Below, one piece after another: positions 22,961 through 34,810 of a DNA stretch of 64,000 nt (within the stretch, counting starts at the first letter, position 1; every line of letters begins with the position of its first letter). Both the position numbers and the translations under genes were made by a program. The notes beneath the pieces are model-generated. The model was given only the letters and a program-made list of their open reading frames with translations, ran no database searches and had not been told where the DNA came from. The stretch lies in the NCBI GenBank assembly GCA_029891345.1, contig CM056993.1, forward strand, positions 273,142,900-273,206,899. The letters run 5' to 3'. Origin of the DNA: Dryococelus australis (taxonomy: Eukaryota; Arthropoda; Insecta; Phasmatodea; Phasmatidae).

Positions 22961-24473
22961 ATTTCAGTTGTAATAATTATTTTCTAATGCGTATTCCATT
23001 TGGCCCTTGAAGTCAGAATATCTGATATATAGGACTTTGATAAAGACTTTACACAGCAGAAAGCGGAGTCCAATTAGGAAAATCCTTCCGTGGGAGACCG
23101 CTTTCGTTGTTGACACTTCATTACGTAATCTCAAGAACAGCTTATTCTTGTGGTCCCACATGGGGGTCACACAAGCTATGTGGGGAAACGTAACTCTGAT
23201 GGAGAACACAATATTATTTCACTACGTCATGTAATTAAAACCATTAACTCTACATCCTGTTACATTATTAATTATAAAATACTTCACATCTTACGTAAAT
23301 ACCTTAAACTGCACCGGGGCAGTGTGTTACGTTAAGTTATTCTTTACCTACAAACAGTTTTACATTATCTAATAAATCAAGCCATGCATCGAACTCATCT
23401 TCCCATCTGTCGGAACGGCTTTACCTTTGTGTTGCCAAAGGCTGATTGCTATTATGGCTACGGCGGACAAAGCCCCATCTGCTAGTCCATGTTGCCCCAT
23501 CGTCGGCTGGATGTTGTCAGTCTCGAACTCAACTTAGCTTACTTACATACTTGGTAGTTTATGTATTACTCCATTTGTTTGCAAACTGTTCGTGCGGCTA
23601 GTGTCCTGATTGTCTCAGCAGCGCCTCGTTTCCATGAGCTCGCTCGCCTTGGAGGTGTGCTGGTGCGTTCATACAAGCACCACAGTAAGGGCTTGCCCAT
23701 ACTATAACAATATCCTCCATCGATGGATGATGGGTGAAGAAGTAAGGGCCAGCAGTGGCCAGACACGAGCGTCTGGACTCCAGAAGCTGCCGGTGGTCCC
23801 TCGATGTGTGGTTTAGACAGAACTTGATTAAAGACACCTACTAAGTTTCATAATGTGGTAATGTTAATGGAACGTATCTGCATGTCCTCGTCTGCTTCTC
23901 GGCAGCGGGAATAAGGTTGGATTGAAGCCTCTTCGATACGGATAAGAGTATAAGGAAGAAAAATGTGACGATGTAAGGAAAGCTGTGTTGAGGTACTGCC
24001 TCACTTTCTCTCTTGAATTTGACTACACCATTGAAGTGTGTGTTTGGTATGCGGGTCTGATTTACTACTGCTGGTTTGCATTTTCTTCTGATTGTATGTG
24101 GCCCTGCTCATGGCCGTGAACTTGCTTCGTATTAGGAGTATACAAACCCTTCCTCGCGGAAGGCACAGCTGTCGTATCGAACATGCAGAACCTAATGCAT
24201 CAGCCTCTCTTGAGGTCCTAATCTACCTACGTTTCACGTGGCTTTTGCAATAATGAAATTTATTTTTCTAATAAACATGAAAACTGTTATGAACCCACAA
24301 GCAAATTTTTCATTACGATTTAGTGTTTTAAAATGGTATTCTGTATAATGCTCCTCCTGTTACATATTATATTAAATGTGTACATAATTTTATATATTTC
24401 GTAAGACTGAAAAATATTTTTACTATTTACTTCTATATGACTGAAAATTTACATAATTAGTTATTTTGTGTAG
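22961..24473. other. Non-coding DNA
   Basis: No supportable gene. Frames at 23007-23234 and 23566-23837 have no recognisable domain. The 23380-23820 segment is more GC-rich and may be an unknown repeat. Confidence 0.4.
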
Positions 24474-24600
24474 TATTCAATAATACAGTCACAGTTAAAC
24501 ATGACATGGTGGTTTGTGATGTCTCGACTGCTTGCTGTGAGGTTGGCATCTTTACTTTCGTACACAGTATTAGGTGTGGCTTTGTGACTGGTATTGAATA
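24474..24600. repeat. Short inverted-repeat unit holding element A/B sequence
   Basis: TATTCAATAATACAGTCACA at the left pairs with the reverse complement of TTGTGACTGGTATTGAATA at the right, leaving a 127-bp fold-back. Its centre (about 24500-24575) matches 38238-38313 in element A (for example GGTTTGTGAT, CTCGACTGCT, TTGTGAGGT, GACATCTTTA-like words). Confidence 0.6.
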
Positions 24601-26951
24601 ATTTGACATATGTAATAATTTAAATGTACGACTGCTTATAATTAAAATGTTAAGTTAAAAGAAATAATATCGAACAACCTTTAGAAAATTAACTATGAAG
24701 GGCTTTTGTTGTTTCACATCACTAAAATATTCGTTATGTCGACTGCATTTCAAAACAGACGATTAAATCCATGTGACTTACACACTGCGAAAAATTACAT
24801 TAATGCAAGGTTATGTTTTAATATCGTGATTCAGGTAGGAAGATTCCTCTCAACTGCAATTTTTTTAATTTTATTTATATGCATCTTTTTTAAAAACTGG
24901 TTTGTTCTCATGGTGGATTTTAAGTCTATGAAATAACTCGTGCATTTAAGTGATGGTTAATAATTCAAGTCCAAATATATACTAAATTAGTTCTTATAAA
25001 CACAAGAATTCACAGTGGTATAATGGTAAACATTCTGGACTAACACTGGAATGGTTGTAATTTTGCACCCCCTCCACTTCTCATCAAGCATAAGGTTTTA
25101 ATCCTGTGTAATGTGTTTAATAGTGAAGTAAATGTAATTTAAAAACATCGAAAAGTTGGGAATGATGCAAAAAATAATTGTTTTTACAATATAGTGTTTC
25201 ACATATGGTAGAAGCATGGCTAGACATCAGCAGACCATCTGGTGGCTGTGATGTGATGGGTCATTGCTGTAGTAATCATATGGACCATGATTGGGTGATT
25301 TGTGTTCACCACACCTGGGTCAGCTATGGGCAGAGAATGGCTAGTTAGTTAGTAGTGCCACTTCAGTACCATCAATGGTGCCGTGTGCATGCCAGTTGCT
25401 GGCCAACTTTTGGCCGGCTTGGCATCCAACTGTAAACCATAAATGGGCCATATGTGTTTTGCTACATCGATAGGTGTGCTACTCTATGGATATGGTTGTG
25501 ATGTGGAAGACGAAGAAGAAGAAATGGTTGACGACTGCGAATCTGATGCGAAAGAAGGGAAAAATGGAAAGGAGGAACAACCATAATCCATCTTGACTGT
25601 AGAGGAGATGGAGAAAACCAAATGTTAAAGGACATCTCGACTGGTCAGTCTGGCAGAACGTGCTAAGGATTACTCGATGCTGGATGACCAGGAGGGAAAC
25701 TATGAGAAAATGCATAATGCTAAGCTAGCCTGAAAAACACAATGTGTCTGTGCCTCACAACTAGCCTAATGCACCCACGAGATGTATTGATCGAGAACAC
25801 ACACACAGTATAGGGGACGGACAAAAAAGTTCACTCGGGGTGCACCTAATCTCCCCATGCCATTGCATTCCATCACAGCACCATCCCTACCACACATGGC
25901 AGGGGCCACATGTAGCTGCCAGGCACACAGTCAGTTCCAGCGGCAAACACCTATTGGCTGTCACACAAGTGCAAGCCATATCAATTGAATAACCTCCCAT
26001 TCCAAAAGGGGATAAATAAATCATCTAACGTCCATACTACTACATGAACTGTAGCCTTGTAACAGGTGATTACTGTCTCGCTGCCATTTACCTTTCGCGC
26101 AGTCATGTGGCGGGAGCACCCGGAGGAAACCCATACATGTGTGACAGTGACCAATGCCTCCTTCTCAATCTACCATGTCCGTATCAATGTATGGACTAAT
26201 AAACTCATTAAAACTTTGTGCAGATATCGCAAATACTTTGAAAAACTCAAGTAAGGAACTTCCATCCTATAGGAGTAAATGACAGTATGAGTTATTCCCA
26301 GTTGTGAGAAATGAACAATTTATTCTCATTTCGTTTTTAAACATATAACTGTGGGCTAATATATTTTCTTTTCTTTTGCAAAATGCCCCAACTATTTCAA
26401 TACAAAAATGTGAAAGATTATGGAAAACACTTTTAAACAGATAAAAAAATTTAACAATATATAATATTGGGCATAAATAAAATTACAAAGTAAATGCGAA
26501 AATATAATGAATGCCCATTAAAAATACTAATCTTATAATGTGTTCCTTCTATGAAGCACACCCCAATGTTCTTTCTCAAGCAGCCTTCAGGCCAGGGTAT
26601 ATGTAGGCCAGCCAGCCCTTCCATATTTCATGATCTCAGGTGTTGAGGAAACTTCAAAAAGGTATCGCTGATTGTCTTGGTAGCGCACTCACGCCCGATG
26701 ACGTAGAAGAGGTGCCACACTGTCTCTAGGCAATGCAGGCCCAAATGCTGAGGATGGAATGTAGATGTGGTGAAGGGGGGAAGAACCCCTCGTCATCGTG
26801 CAGTCGACCATCTGATCAAGGCATGGGAGCCAGTCCTCGACCTGCGATCCCGCACCGCTGGGCGTCGGATGAGGGCATTGACTATGTTTAATAACCCAGA
26901 AGATACCCTTCGTAGGACACGTAATTCAGCAAAGTAGTAGTCAAAAATTTG
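24601..26951. other. Non-coding DNA
   Basis: No supportable gene. A Glu/Lys-rich opening near 25500-25600 and a frame at 26066-26254 lack domains. 26590-26900 is GC-richer, with a plus-strand reading that contains a stop; I cannot assign it. Confidence 0.4.
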
Positions 26952-27475
26952 TCACAACGTTCCAATGTGACGGAAGCTTTCCGACACACGCTCGACTCTG
27001 TTCATACTTCCATTTTCATTCGTCGGAAAAGAAACAATGGCACGCCATTCGTTACTCCATGTTCGACATTCCATGGACCGTCGCAGCGGCAGGCACTTGT
27101 CGTAAGCAGTCAGTGGCAGCCGCAGTAATTGGCTCCTGGACAAGATGCTGCAGATGGCGAAGCACAGTGGTTGTGGACACAGATGGATGTGTCATATGAC
27201 GGAACTCCTGAGCGAGATTGTATGGTCCGAACTCGCCATGCGCATCAGACATATGTCCTCGCGTTTGTTGGTGCGACGGGGCCGTTGACCTCCTGCATGT
27301 CGCTGAGCCTGTCCTTCCTTGACCCACTGATCCCATATCCGCCTCGATATGGTGGCGTGCATTCCATCGGGAGAACAAATTTTGATAAGCCACAATTCTC
27401 CCGCTGTCAAAGGCGGAAACATGTTCGAATGGTGTCGTGTTCTTCGATGTGGCAGGAGAACACAGTCCCACTACT
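26952..27475 (-). pseudogene. Tc1-like transposase, N-terminal half (broken)
   Basis: Minus-strand readings in three phases give SGRIVAYQNLFSRWNARH, ISRRIWDQWVKEGQAQRHA with RRTNKRED, PSVSTTTVLRHLQHL, and RLPLTAYDKCLPLRR with RTWSNEWRAIVSF. This order matches the paired-type helix-turn-helix DNA-binding half of Tc1 transposases up to just before the first catalytic Asp. The DDE catalytic half was not found in the 300 bp beyond, and I saw no terminal inverted repeats. At least two frameshifts separate the blocks. Confidence 0.85.
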
Positions 27476-27579
27476 TGTAAGCGGCTCTCCGACCACTACT
27501 TACATATCTCTTATCAGTGTCGCGATTGGTGCACATACTGCCCTACTAGGCTTAGCAACTAATCAAACTTGGACTAGGA

Positions 27580-28330
27580 AAAAGGTTTTGTTGAATTAAA
27601 CAAAATTTGTTTGGTTATTTATTTGTATGAGGGCAGTGAAAATATTTTGTTGCCGAAACCAAATTATTTTGTTGTTCTCATTTGATTGCGCCCAGACAAA
27701 GATTTGGTTGGTGTAACTAAGATTTGTTTGGCTCCACATACATCAAATAATTTGGGCTGATATAAAATTAAAATAAAACTCACGTAGTTCGACTTAGTTT
27801 CGAACCTAGATTACCTGAGTCCGAACATTCCGCCTTGGTAACCTCAGCTAATGTGACAACTGTGAAATCGGAATGCTTTTAGATAGATACACACCAAATA
27901 CTAGGCAAAGTTTGCAAACAAATATTTCAAGATCTACAGCTTTACTTTTCAGTTTACAGTCACATTGTTTTATTAGAGTGTTTATGTGATTATTAAGCAT
28001 CAATACATGCACTGATAAACATAGTTACTATCCTAATTGTTACCAAAAAATACTAAGAAACTTTCGAGCTGTGTTTTCGAACGAAGGCAGTCAATTGAGT
28101 GGCCAAACAACTACATACAGTTGATTCAACAAAATATTTGGTTGACAGTCTAATTTTTTTGACCCAACACAGAGATTTTGTTTATTCAAACATATATTTT
28201 ATTAGATGAACAAAAGTATTTTTGTTACTTTTCAAATTTTGTTTGCTCAAAAATATATTTTGTTAGGGCAGCTAAATATATTTTTGGCCCTACACAAACA
28301 ATATATTTTGTTCCATTTTCTCTCTGTGTG
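27580..28330. mobile_element. Non-autonomous element with tRNA-like core
   Basis: Both sides are built from variants of AATATTTTGTT and its complement AACAAAATATTT. The centre (27790-27850, minus strand) contains a tRNA-like segment with an A-box-like TAGCTGAGGTTACCAAGG and B-box-like GGTTCGAAACT. The right end read inward is CCACACAGAGAGAAAATGG, reminiscent of the CACTGTGAAAAA ends of the 15268-15950 element. The left end is not clear. Confidence 0.5.
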
Positions 28331-29253
28331 GTTGATTTTCGATGCTCTACTGATTGAAGTATTTCAATTGCCGGTGTTTACACCTTTGTACGGCCACAGG
28401 AAAAAAATTTTGCTGCTCCCATATAAAGACAGACGAAACTCACAAAGAGTAAAATTCGACAGAACATAACTTGAGGTGGAAACGAATATAAACATCCGAT
28501 TTCACAAACAACGACTTAGTCAAGAATGGAATTAGGGTAATCATGAGCAAATGGATCAAGAGCGAGTGGACAAGGGAACGTGGTATTGCATTTTGACACA
28601 GCACACAGCACACTCGTCTGCGTGTCTCGCGTTGTGTTGTAGCGAAGTTACTTATAGAAAACAACCTTTGGAATGTATCGCACTACAAAATGAAGGCGTG
28701 ATCTCTGTATCATATTAACAAATTCGATTTTGTCCTTTGGCTTGTGTGAGGTATCGCCAAATATTTCAAAACTATTTGTGTGGTGAGAAACAAAATTCTC
28801 TTTCTCAAACATTAGCATGCGATAACGCAATCGTCTGCGCTCTCTCTCAACCTACACAATGAGCCTACTGATAATTTTATGTTGGCCTTGAAAACCCACA
28901 AAAGTTACTGAATATTTTCTGTAATCCTACACACGAATAGCTACACAGTTTTGTCGATCCGCATTAAAAAAAAGTTTAAAGAATTAAAAAATAAACTAAC
29001 GTAATTTTCTGTTACCCCGTAATAACTGTTACCCGTCATAGTAAACTGTGTAGTAATACCGATTCTTTTAATGCACTTAGTTTATTTCCCAATTTGCAAA
29101 ATCAAGAATCATTCTCAGCAGTGTCATCAGTAAATAGTGCTATTTATTATTTGCTGGTCTTGAAGTTGTTGGTAGGCCAACACACTCTTTATGGGCTTGT
29201 AAGCATCTTAACATTTCCTTTTTATTTTTATTTATGGCGGACCTCACTACATG

Positions 29254-29256
<3 letters not shown>
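28331..29256. other. Non-coding DNA
   Basis: No recognisable gene or repeat. Short frames at 28440-28664 and 28648-28830 (minus) have no domain. Confidence 0.45.

Positions 29257-29305
<49 letters not shown>
29257..29305. repeat. CT dinucleotide microsatellite
   Basis: A nearly pure CT tract of about 49 bp. It opens Leu/Ser and Arg/Glu frames that are artefacts. Confidence 0.95.
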
Positions 29306-29308
<3 letters not shown>

Positions 29309-30189
29309 TGCCTCAAGTACAACTTCCTTGAATGGTTTATGTTCCAGCTAGATTACCACCATTACCATTACCTACGGTACATTTTCAATCCTCCGAACTC
29401 TTTCCTTTCTGCTTCCGCAGACTTCCAAGTCGGGCACTTTCTCCAGCCTAAGTTTTGAAATCTATTTAATTGTATACATTTTCTGCATGGCGTACTCACA
29501 CGATATCGTTCCAAATATTTCTCGAGTGTCATATTCTTTACAGACATCATCACGCAACTAATACCTCATAAAAAAAACGCAACAATTATCTGCTCACCAT
29601 ATTCATTTATTTGTAATATTATCCTACTCATTATTAGGGTATTTATTAATAGTTGTATAATTATGATCATTTATATTTTATGTCATATTATGTATATCGA
29701 CAGGCAGTTTTATATGCTCATTTATTTTAAGAATCGACATATTTTTTTATATTTTTTCAATTACTGAATATTTAATGACTTGTGTATTAAGTTATTTTAT
29801 TCCCCTTGCATTTATTCTCCCATGAGTGGATGATAAACTGAAAACCAGCTGTAATTATGAATTATGTTTGTGTATAAATAAAAAAAGGGGGTCACGTTTA
29901 GCTAAGGAGTCTTTTAATTATGAAGTGGTAACATGTTTCCTAGATCCCATTATTCTACAAATACTCTCGCGTCTTGGAATCAGATACCAAGTTAATCGAC
30001 ATAGTATCATGTACAGAATACATTATGCACTCCACACATAACGAATTCCAAACAACACATCCTCGAAGAAGGTCTGCGAAAACGTACTCTTTGTCGTACT
30101 GTAGGTACCACACAATTATTACTGACTACAGATGTATTCCCGTCGATCAACATTTAATGATCGCGTGGCAATAAAACCTAATTGGTAGG
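29306..30189. other. Non-coding DNA left of element A
   Basis: AT-rich with no recognisable gene. The last six bases, GGTAGG (30184-30189), would be the left target duplicate of element A if its right end were known. Confidence 0.45.
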
Positions 30190-32990
30190 AGTAGTATAAA
30201 AACTGGTAAGGACTGGTAACCACCGAATTTCCCTTTTTTCCTTTTTTCCCCTTCCAAAATGGTCGATTTCGCATACAAAACCGTCACGTTTTTCCCCTTT
30301 TTCCCTCAAAATTTCTTTTAATTTCCCGCCAACCGATGGTGGCCATCATGGTAGCCAGTGCAAATTAGCATAATCCAGGCAGGTTCCACAGCGTGGCGGT
30401 GGTTTGCATATAGGGGCTGAATCGGTCGGAAGTTGAGAAATTCCTGCCGAATTGAGAAGTCATTCCTGGCTACCAAATTGATATTGCCGACCTATGTCCA
30501 CCTAGGACAATTGGCGCCCAGCTAAGGATGTCGACCATTTTAGGGGCCAGCGCCTCGCCGGCAGCTGCAGTGGGACTTCAAGGTGTCGCGAACGATCGCA
30601 TCTCGTGTAACACTGCCGCCCCCTCCACCCTTAAGGCGTGTGTGTGTGCGCGTACGCGCATAACACTTATAAGCATAGTTGGCTATAGTTTCCGAACCAT
30701 TTAAGTTGTAGTTGTCAAATTCATCACATAGAAATCAACGACGACTAGGAGAAGAGTTGCAGGGTCTAATATGCCACCTATCAACTTATAAGCATAGGTG
30801 TCTGTAATTTCCGAACTGTTTAAGACATAGTCGCAATTTAATTCATAACATAGACATCGTCCTCGAATAGAAGGGTCGTAGGGTCAAATATGCCACAAGT
30901 CAACTTATAAGGAATGGTGGCTGTAATTTCCGAACCACTTAAGTTAGTATCGTCAAATTCATAACATAGACATAATCTGCAACTAGGATACGGGTCGCAT
31001 TGTCAAATATGCCACATGTCAACTTATAAGCATAGTTGGCTGTAATTTCCGAGACATTTAAGTTATAGTTGTCAAATACAGACCATAGGCATAAATCACG
31101 ACTAGGAGAAGGGTATCGGGGTCAAGTATTTCCGATGTCAACTTATAAGCATAGTTGGTTATAATTTCCGAACCTTTTAAGTTATAGTTGTCAAATTCAT
31201 AACATAGGCATTTAACATGACTAGGAGAAGGATCACAGGGTCAAGTATGCCTGATGTCAATTTATAAGAATAGGTGGCTGTACTTACCGAACTGTTTTAA
31301 GTTAAAGTTGTTAAATTCATAACATTGGTATCCACCCCAAATAGAAGAATGATTATAGGGACAAAGATGCCCCATATAAACTTATAAGCATAGGTGGCTA
31401 TAATTGTCGAACCATTTAAGTTATAGTTGTCAAATTCATATAATAAACATCCACCACGACTAGCAGAGAGGCCACAGGGAGAAGTATGCACCATGTCAGT
31501 GTATAAGCATAGTTGGGTGTAATTCCTGAAGCATTTGAGTTATAGTTGGCAAATTCATAACATAGACATCCACTATGCTGAGGAGAGGGGTCGCAGGGAG
31601 AATATTGCACTATGCCAATTTATAAGCATAGTTGGCCATAATTTCTGGACCATGTGAGTTGTCATTGCCAAATTCATAACATAGACATCAACCATGACTA
31701 TGATAGAACACTGTAAGTTATGAAGTGTTTGAGATACAACTACCAAAATTATAATACATGCATAACCCCCCAACGACCAGAAGGGATGTGCGGACATATG
31801 TCGGCCTGCATGTATCCCCATTCTTACTCACCTCTGTCTCTCCTGTCCCCTTGGTGCCACCGCCTAGTCACACACACTCACACTTCCTCACACCTGCCGC
31901 CATGACCTTCCACTCGTCCTTGCATGCTCTCATTCTCTCTATCCCTTGTCCACCCCTTCCACCTGCCTACATCACCCCAGACCTTACATCCTCGAGCGCT
32001 CGCCTCTGCCCTGCCAGCGGCTCACTACATACTGAACTGCCACCCCCCCCCCCCCCCCTCCAGGCCCATCGAGCTCTCTTGTAACTGCATACTAACTTCC
32101 AGACAGTCAATCAGTACCACCGGCATTGCACCCATGAGCTGTGTATGGAGAAGACATCAATGTATGTGTGTACATATGTAATGAGATGTTACTCGCAATG
32201 AATACACAGTCATTGCTAAACAGCCGATTCCCCTGCACGTACAACAACACATGCTAGAACGATAAGTATCCTATTACAAAAACGATTTACCCGCTACCTT
32301 AACTGGTGTAGCAGTGAATACATGTTGGCTATGAGTACATCTCTCCATCGTCGTCGTCGTCTTCGTCTACAATGTGACCTTGCTGGAAGCAGAGACTTCA
32401 ATGACCTATCCTGTCTTTCTGTGCACAATAGATAGCATCCAAGTAATACATCCCCACCACCTCCCCGTTGGCAATGTGCTTTCCAGTATTGAAAAGAAAC
32501 TATTGATGTAATCTGAACCCAACCTCGATGTATCAGAGGTTCGATTCTTGTAGAGAGTGAAAATAAAAATACAAGTCGACATAAAAGCTGTCATTCTGTC
32601 TACAACAGTGGTTGTAATTACAGACAGTCATCGAACTGCACTTGTGTACCAAGCCCATCACACACACGCACACACAAATAGAGATAGTCATATGCATTGC
32701 TCTGTGTGCTACTCAGATTATCCGCTAGAGTACTGGAAAGGAAAACATTACTTTTTTCCTGAATGCCCGCACCTGACACATTTCTTTTTCTATAACCTAC
32801 TCGAATAAATAAGGTATCACAGTTTTGATTCCCGTTGAGAGCACATGTTGTCACACCTGCAGACATTTGTAGGTCCCACTGCCCATGAAGAGACTAGCAT
32901 GATGGTCATACTCTGTCTCCGAACTGCAATTACAGTCAGTCATACCCTGTCGCCGACCCATTCTCATGTAATGACCCTTTTTTATTGCAA
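30190..32990. repeat. Element A left inverted-repeat arm
   Basis: Homologous to B's left arm from 43283 and, inverted, to B's right arm back from 52759. It runs through the terminal TTCCC-rich part, the minisatellite, a Ser/Pro-coding-looking stretch (31750-32090), the CGTCGTCGTC triplet segment near 32350 and the GGTTCGATTCTTGTAGAG segment near 32540. A reversed arm fragment sits at 33180-33430. Confidence 0.75.
30665..31760. repeat. 119-bp minisatellite, nine units
   Basis: Units begin with ACTTATAAGCATAGTTGGCT-like words at about 30665, 30783, 30903, 31020, 31140, 31260, 31380, 31500 and 31618. Each contains AATTTCCGAACCATTTAAG, AAATTCATAACATAGACAT and CGACTAGGAGAAGG. B carries only two to three units at the matching place in each arm, so the array has expanded here or contracted there. 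Confidence 0.9.
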
Positions 32991-33731
32991 TTAGAGATAG
33001 TGATACACCACATAGTTAGCTGTAATGTCCGAACCATTTCAGATACAAATAGCAAAAAATTCATAACATGAGTTTACACACTCAACAGTATCTCCATCCT
33101 GCACTCATGTCCAAAGCATGTAATATTAACAGGGAGGGGTCAGGGAGGGGTCAACCTGCTTTATAATACAAGCCTCTCCCTAGTGAGTGTGGTACTAACC
33201 GTCTGTGTGGAAGTAATTACACATATTAAAGGTTCGGGGGGACTATCTGGAAGTATGTGCATTGAAGGTTCGAGTATGCCTGTAATTATTTTCTGCTTTG
33301 GTACACAACTGCCGGTTGATGGGAAAAAAATGAATTTACTAAATTCCCAGATATTACTACGAAATTCGCGCCCTACGAGTATTCACTGCTACACTAGTTA
33401 TGGTAGTGGATAATTCGTCTCGTAATAGGTTGGTAGGGAACCTATTTCAATACTTGACACTAAACAAAAAATATTAATTCAGTTTCAGACTTAGGCAAAA
33501 TATGGTAATTTTTTTCTAGTGATGGAGGTGGACCTAATATTAGTGGGTTTTGCGGCATACAAGACAGACCACTGTGTTTACCTGAGGTGATAACCTATAT
33601 ACACATACCAAGTGTTGTTCATCATCAGGAAGCACAGGCAGCAAGACACCGGCTAACACATAGCAGTAGCCACACTTCTAAGACAGTAGAAATTAAAACA
33701 AAAAAATATTTTTGATATTTATATTTATTAT

Positions 33732-34578
33732 TTACATAACATAATCACATATGTGTACACACACACACATATATCTTTCAATAAGGCCTCCAGCTCTGAC
33801 TCCATCAATTATCGAATTTATCTCTTCATTGAGAGACAGATATACACCTCTCTGCAATGAAACCAACCATTGTAGTCTACCAACTAGGTCATAGGGGTCT
33901 TCCGAGTAACTAGGCTTCACATCTCTCTTCGCAGAAGGTTTACGATACACGTTTGCATCTATGTTCTTCTTCCGAGTTGCGTAGGTCTCAGCACAATGCT
34001 TTTGCTTTGCAGATGTTGCTACGTCAACATCAGATGACTTGGAGATCCCATTATCGTTATCAGTGGACTTGGAGGTCACATTGATGTTCTCAGCACCATG
34101 GACAGCATATTCGTGTCTCGATTTACATGATAGCTGTGCAGGAGTGTTGTTCACAACTTCTGACAATCTGCATGCCCCATACTCTTCACCACTCATGGTC
34201 ATATCTTCACACAATGGTTTGAGGCTCCACGCTGGTATGTGTAATTATATGGGTGCTCGAAATAGTATTTATTGCCACACATGACGAATTAGCAGGAAGA
34301 CTGGACTTGTCGTGCCTTCTCATGTCAAGTGAAGGTACGGTACCTTTACACATACCAGTATGTCTCTTTAGATTATCACCTCTACCAAATGTCGCACCAC
34401 ATATATCACATGTTTGTATTCTAGAGGTTGGTGCCTTTGTCGATTCGCTCTGTTCATGATGGCGAGCATTGCAACTTTTACTGAAGAGCTTATCGCAGTA
34501 ACTACATTGTTTACCACATAATTCTTGATTGCTCTTAGGAGTTTCACATGTAGGCATACTCGATTGCATCCTCTTCAT
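33732..34578 (-). pseudogene. Element A gene 2: zinc-finger/acidic protein
   Basis: Two overlapping frames. The upstream one (34578-34207, 123 codons) has CSYCDKLFSKSCNARHH and CDICGATFGRGDNLKRH followed by TGMC, the latter a CX2CX12HX3C finger. The downstream one (34214-33732, 160 codons) has a Ser/Asp/Asn-rich middle (SKSSDVDVATSAKQK) and a conserved C-terminal block, DLVGRLQWLVSLQ then EINSIIDGVR. The frames overlap by 8 bp in different phases, so either a shift has split one gene or these were two exons; the sequence does not decide. The downstream part is clearly homologous to 47317-46898 in element B. A function in DNA binding is inferred only from the fingers. It sits between gene 1 and the left arm. 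Confidence 0.6.
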
Positions 34579-34810
34579 GCATATGTGTTAACACAAACAC
34601 ATACATGTACAACTACATAGTCCTGACTCCTCAAGGATGACTACTTGATGCTGACTCCTCACAGATGACTCCTTGCAATACCGACGTACAAGTCAGTATA
34701 GCAACGGTGTGTGAATGACTGTTGATGGTGTAACTTATGCCTCTCCCTCTAATGGCTGAAGGTGAAGATATGTTGTCATCTTCTTCTTCTCCATAGTGAG
34801 GGAACATCGG

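Noticed and set aside
26590..26900. Plus-strand coding reading next to the Tc1 remnant
   Set aside because: It contains a stop and has no recognisable family; composition alone is not enough.
29094..29458. Leu/Ser and Arg/Glu open frames
   Set aside because: Created by the CT dinucleotide tract.
30665..31760. CRISPR-like repeat array
   Set aside because: Units are contiguous 119-bp minisatellite copies without spacers, in a eukaryotic transposon arm.
31720..32181. Ser/Pro/His-rich frames in the arms (also 44064-44387 and 51733-51966)
   Set aside because: They are open in all three arm copies only because the arms are homologous DNA with CT-rich composition. Frames and starts shift between copies and no domain is present.
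33430..33439. TTGGTAGGGA as the missing right target duplicate of element A
   Set aside because: It resembles the bases before 30190, but no element terminus precedes it and a chance 8-mer match is likely.
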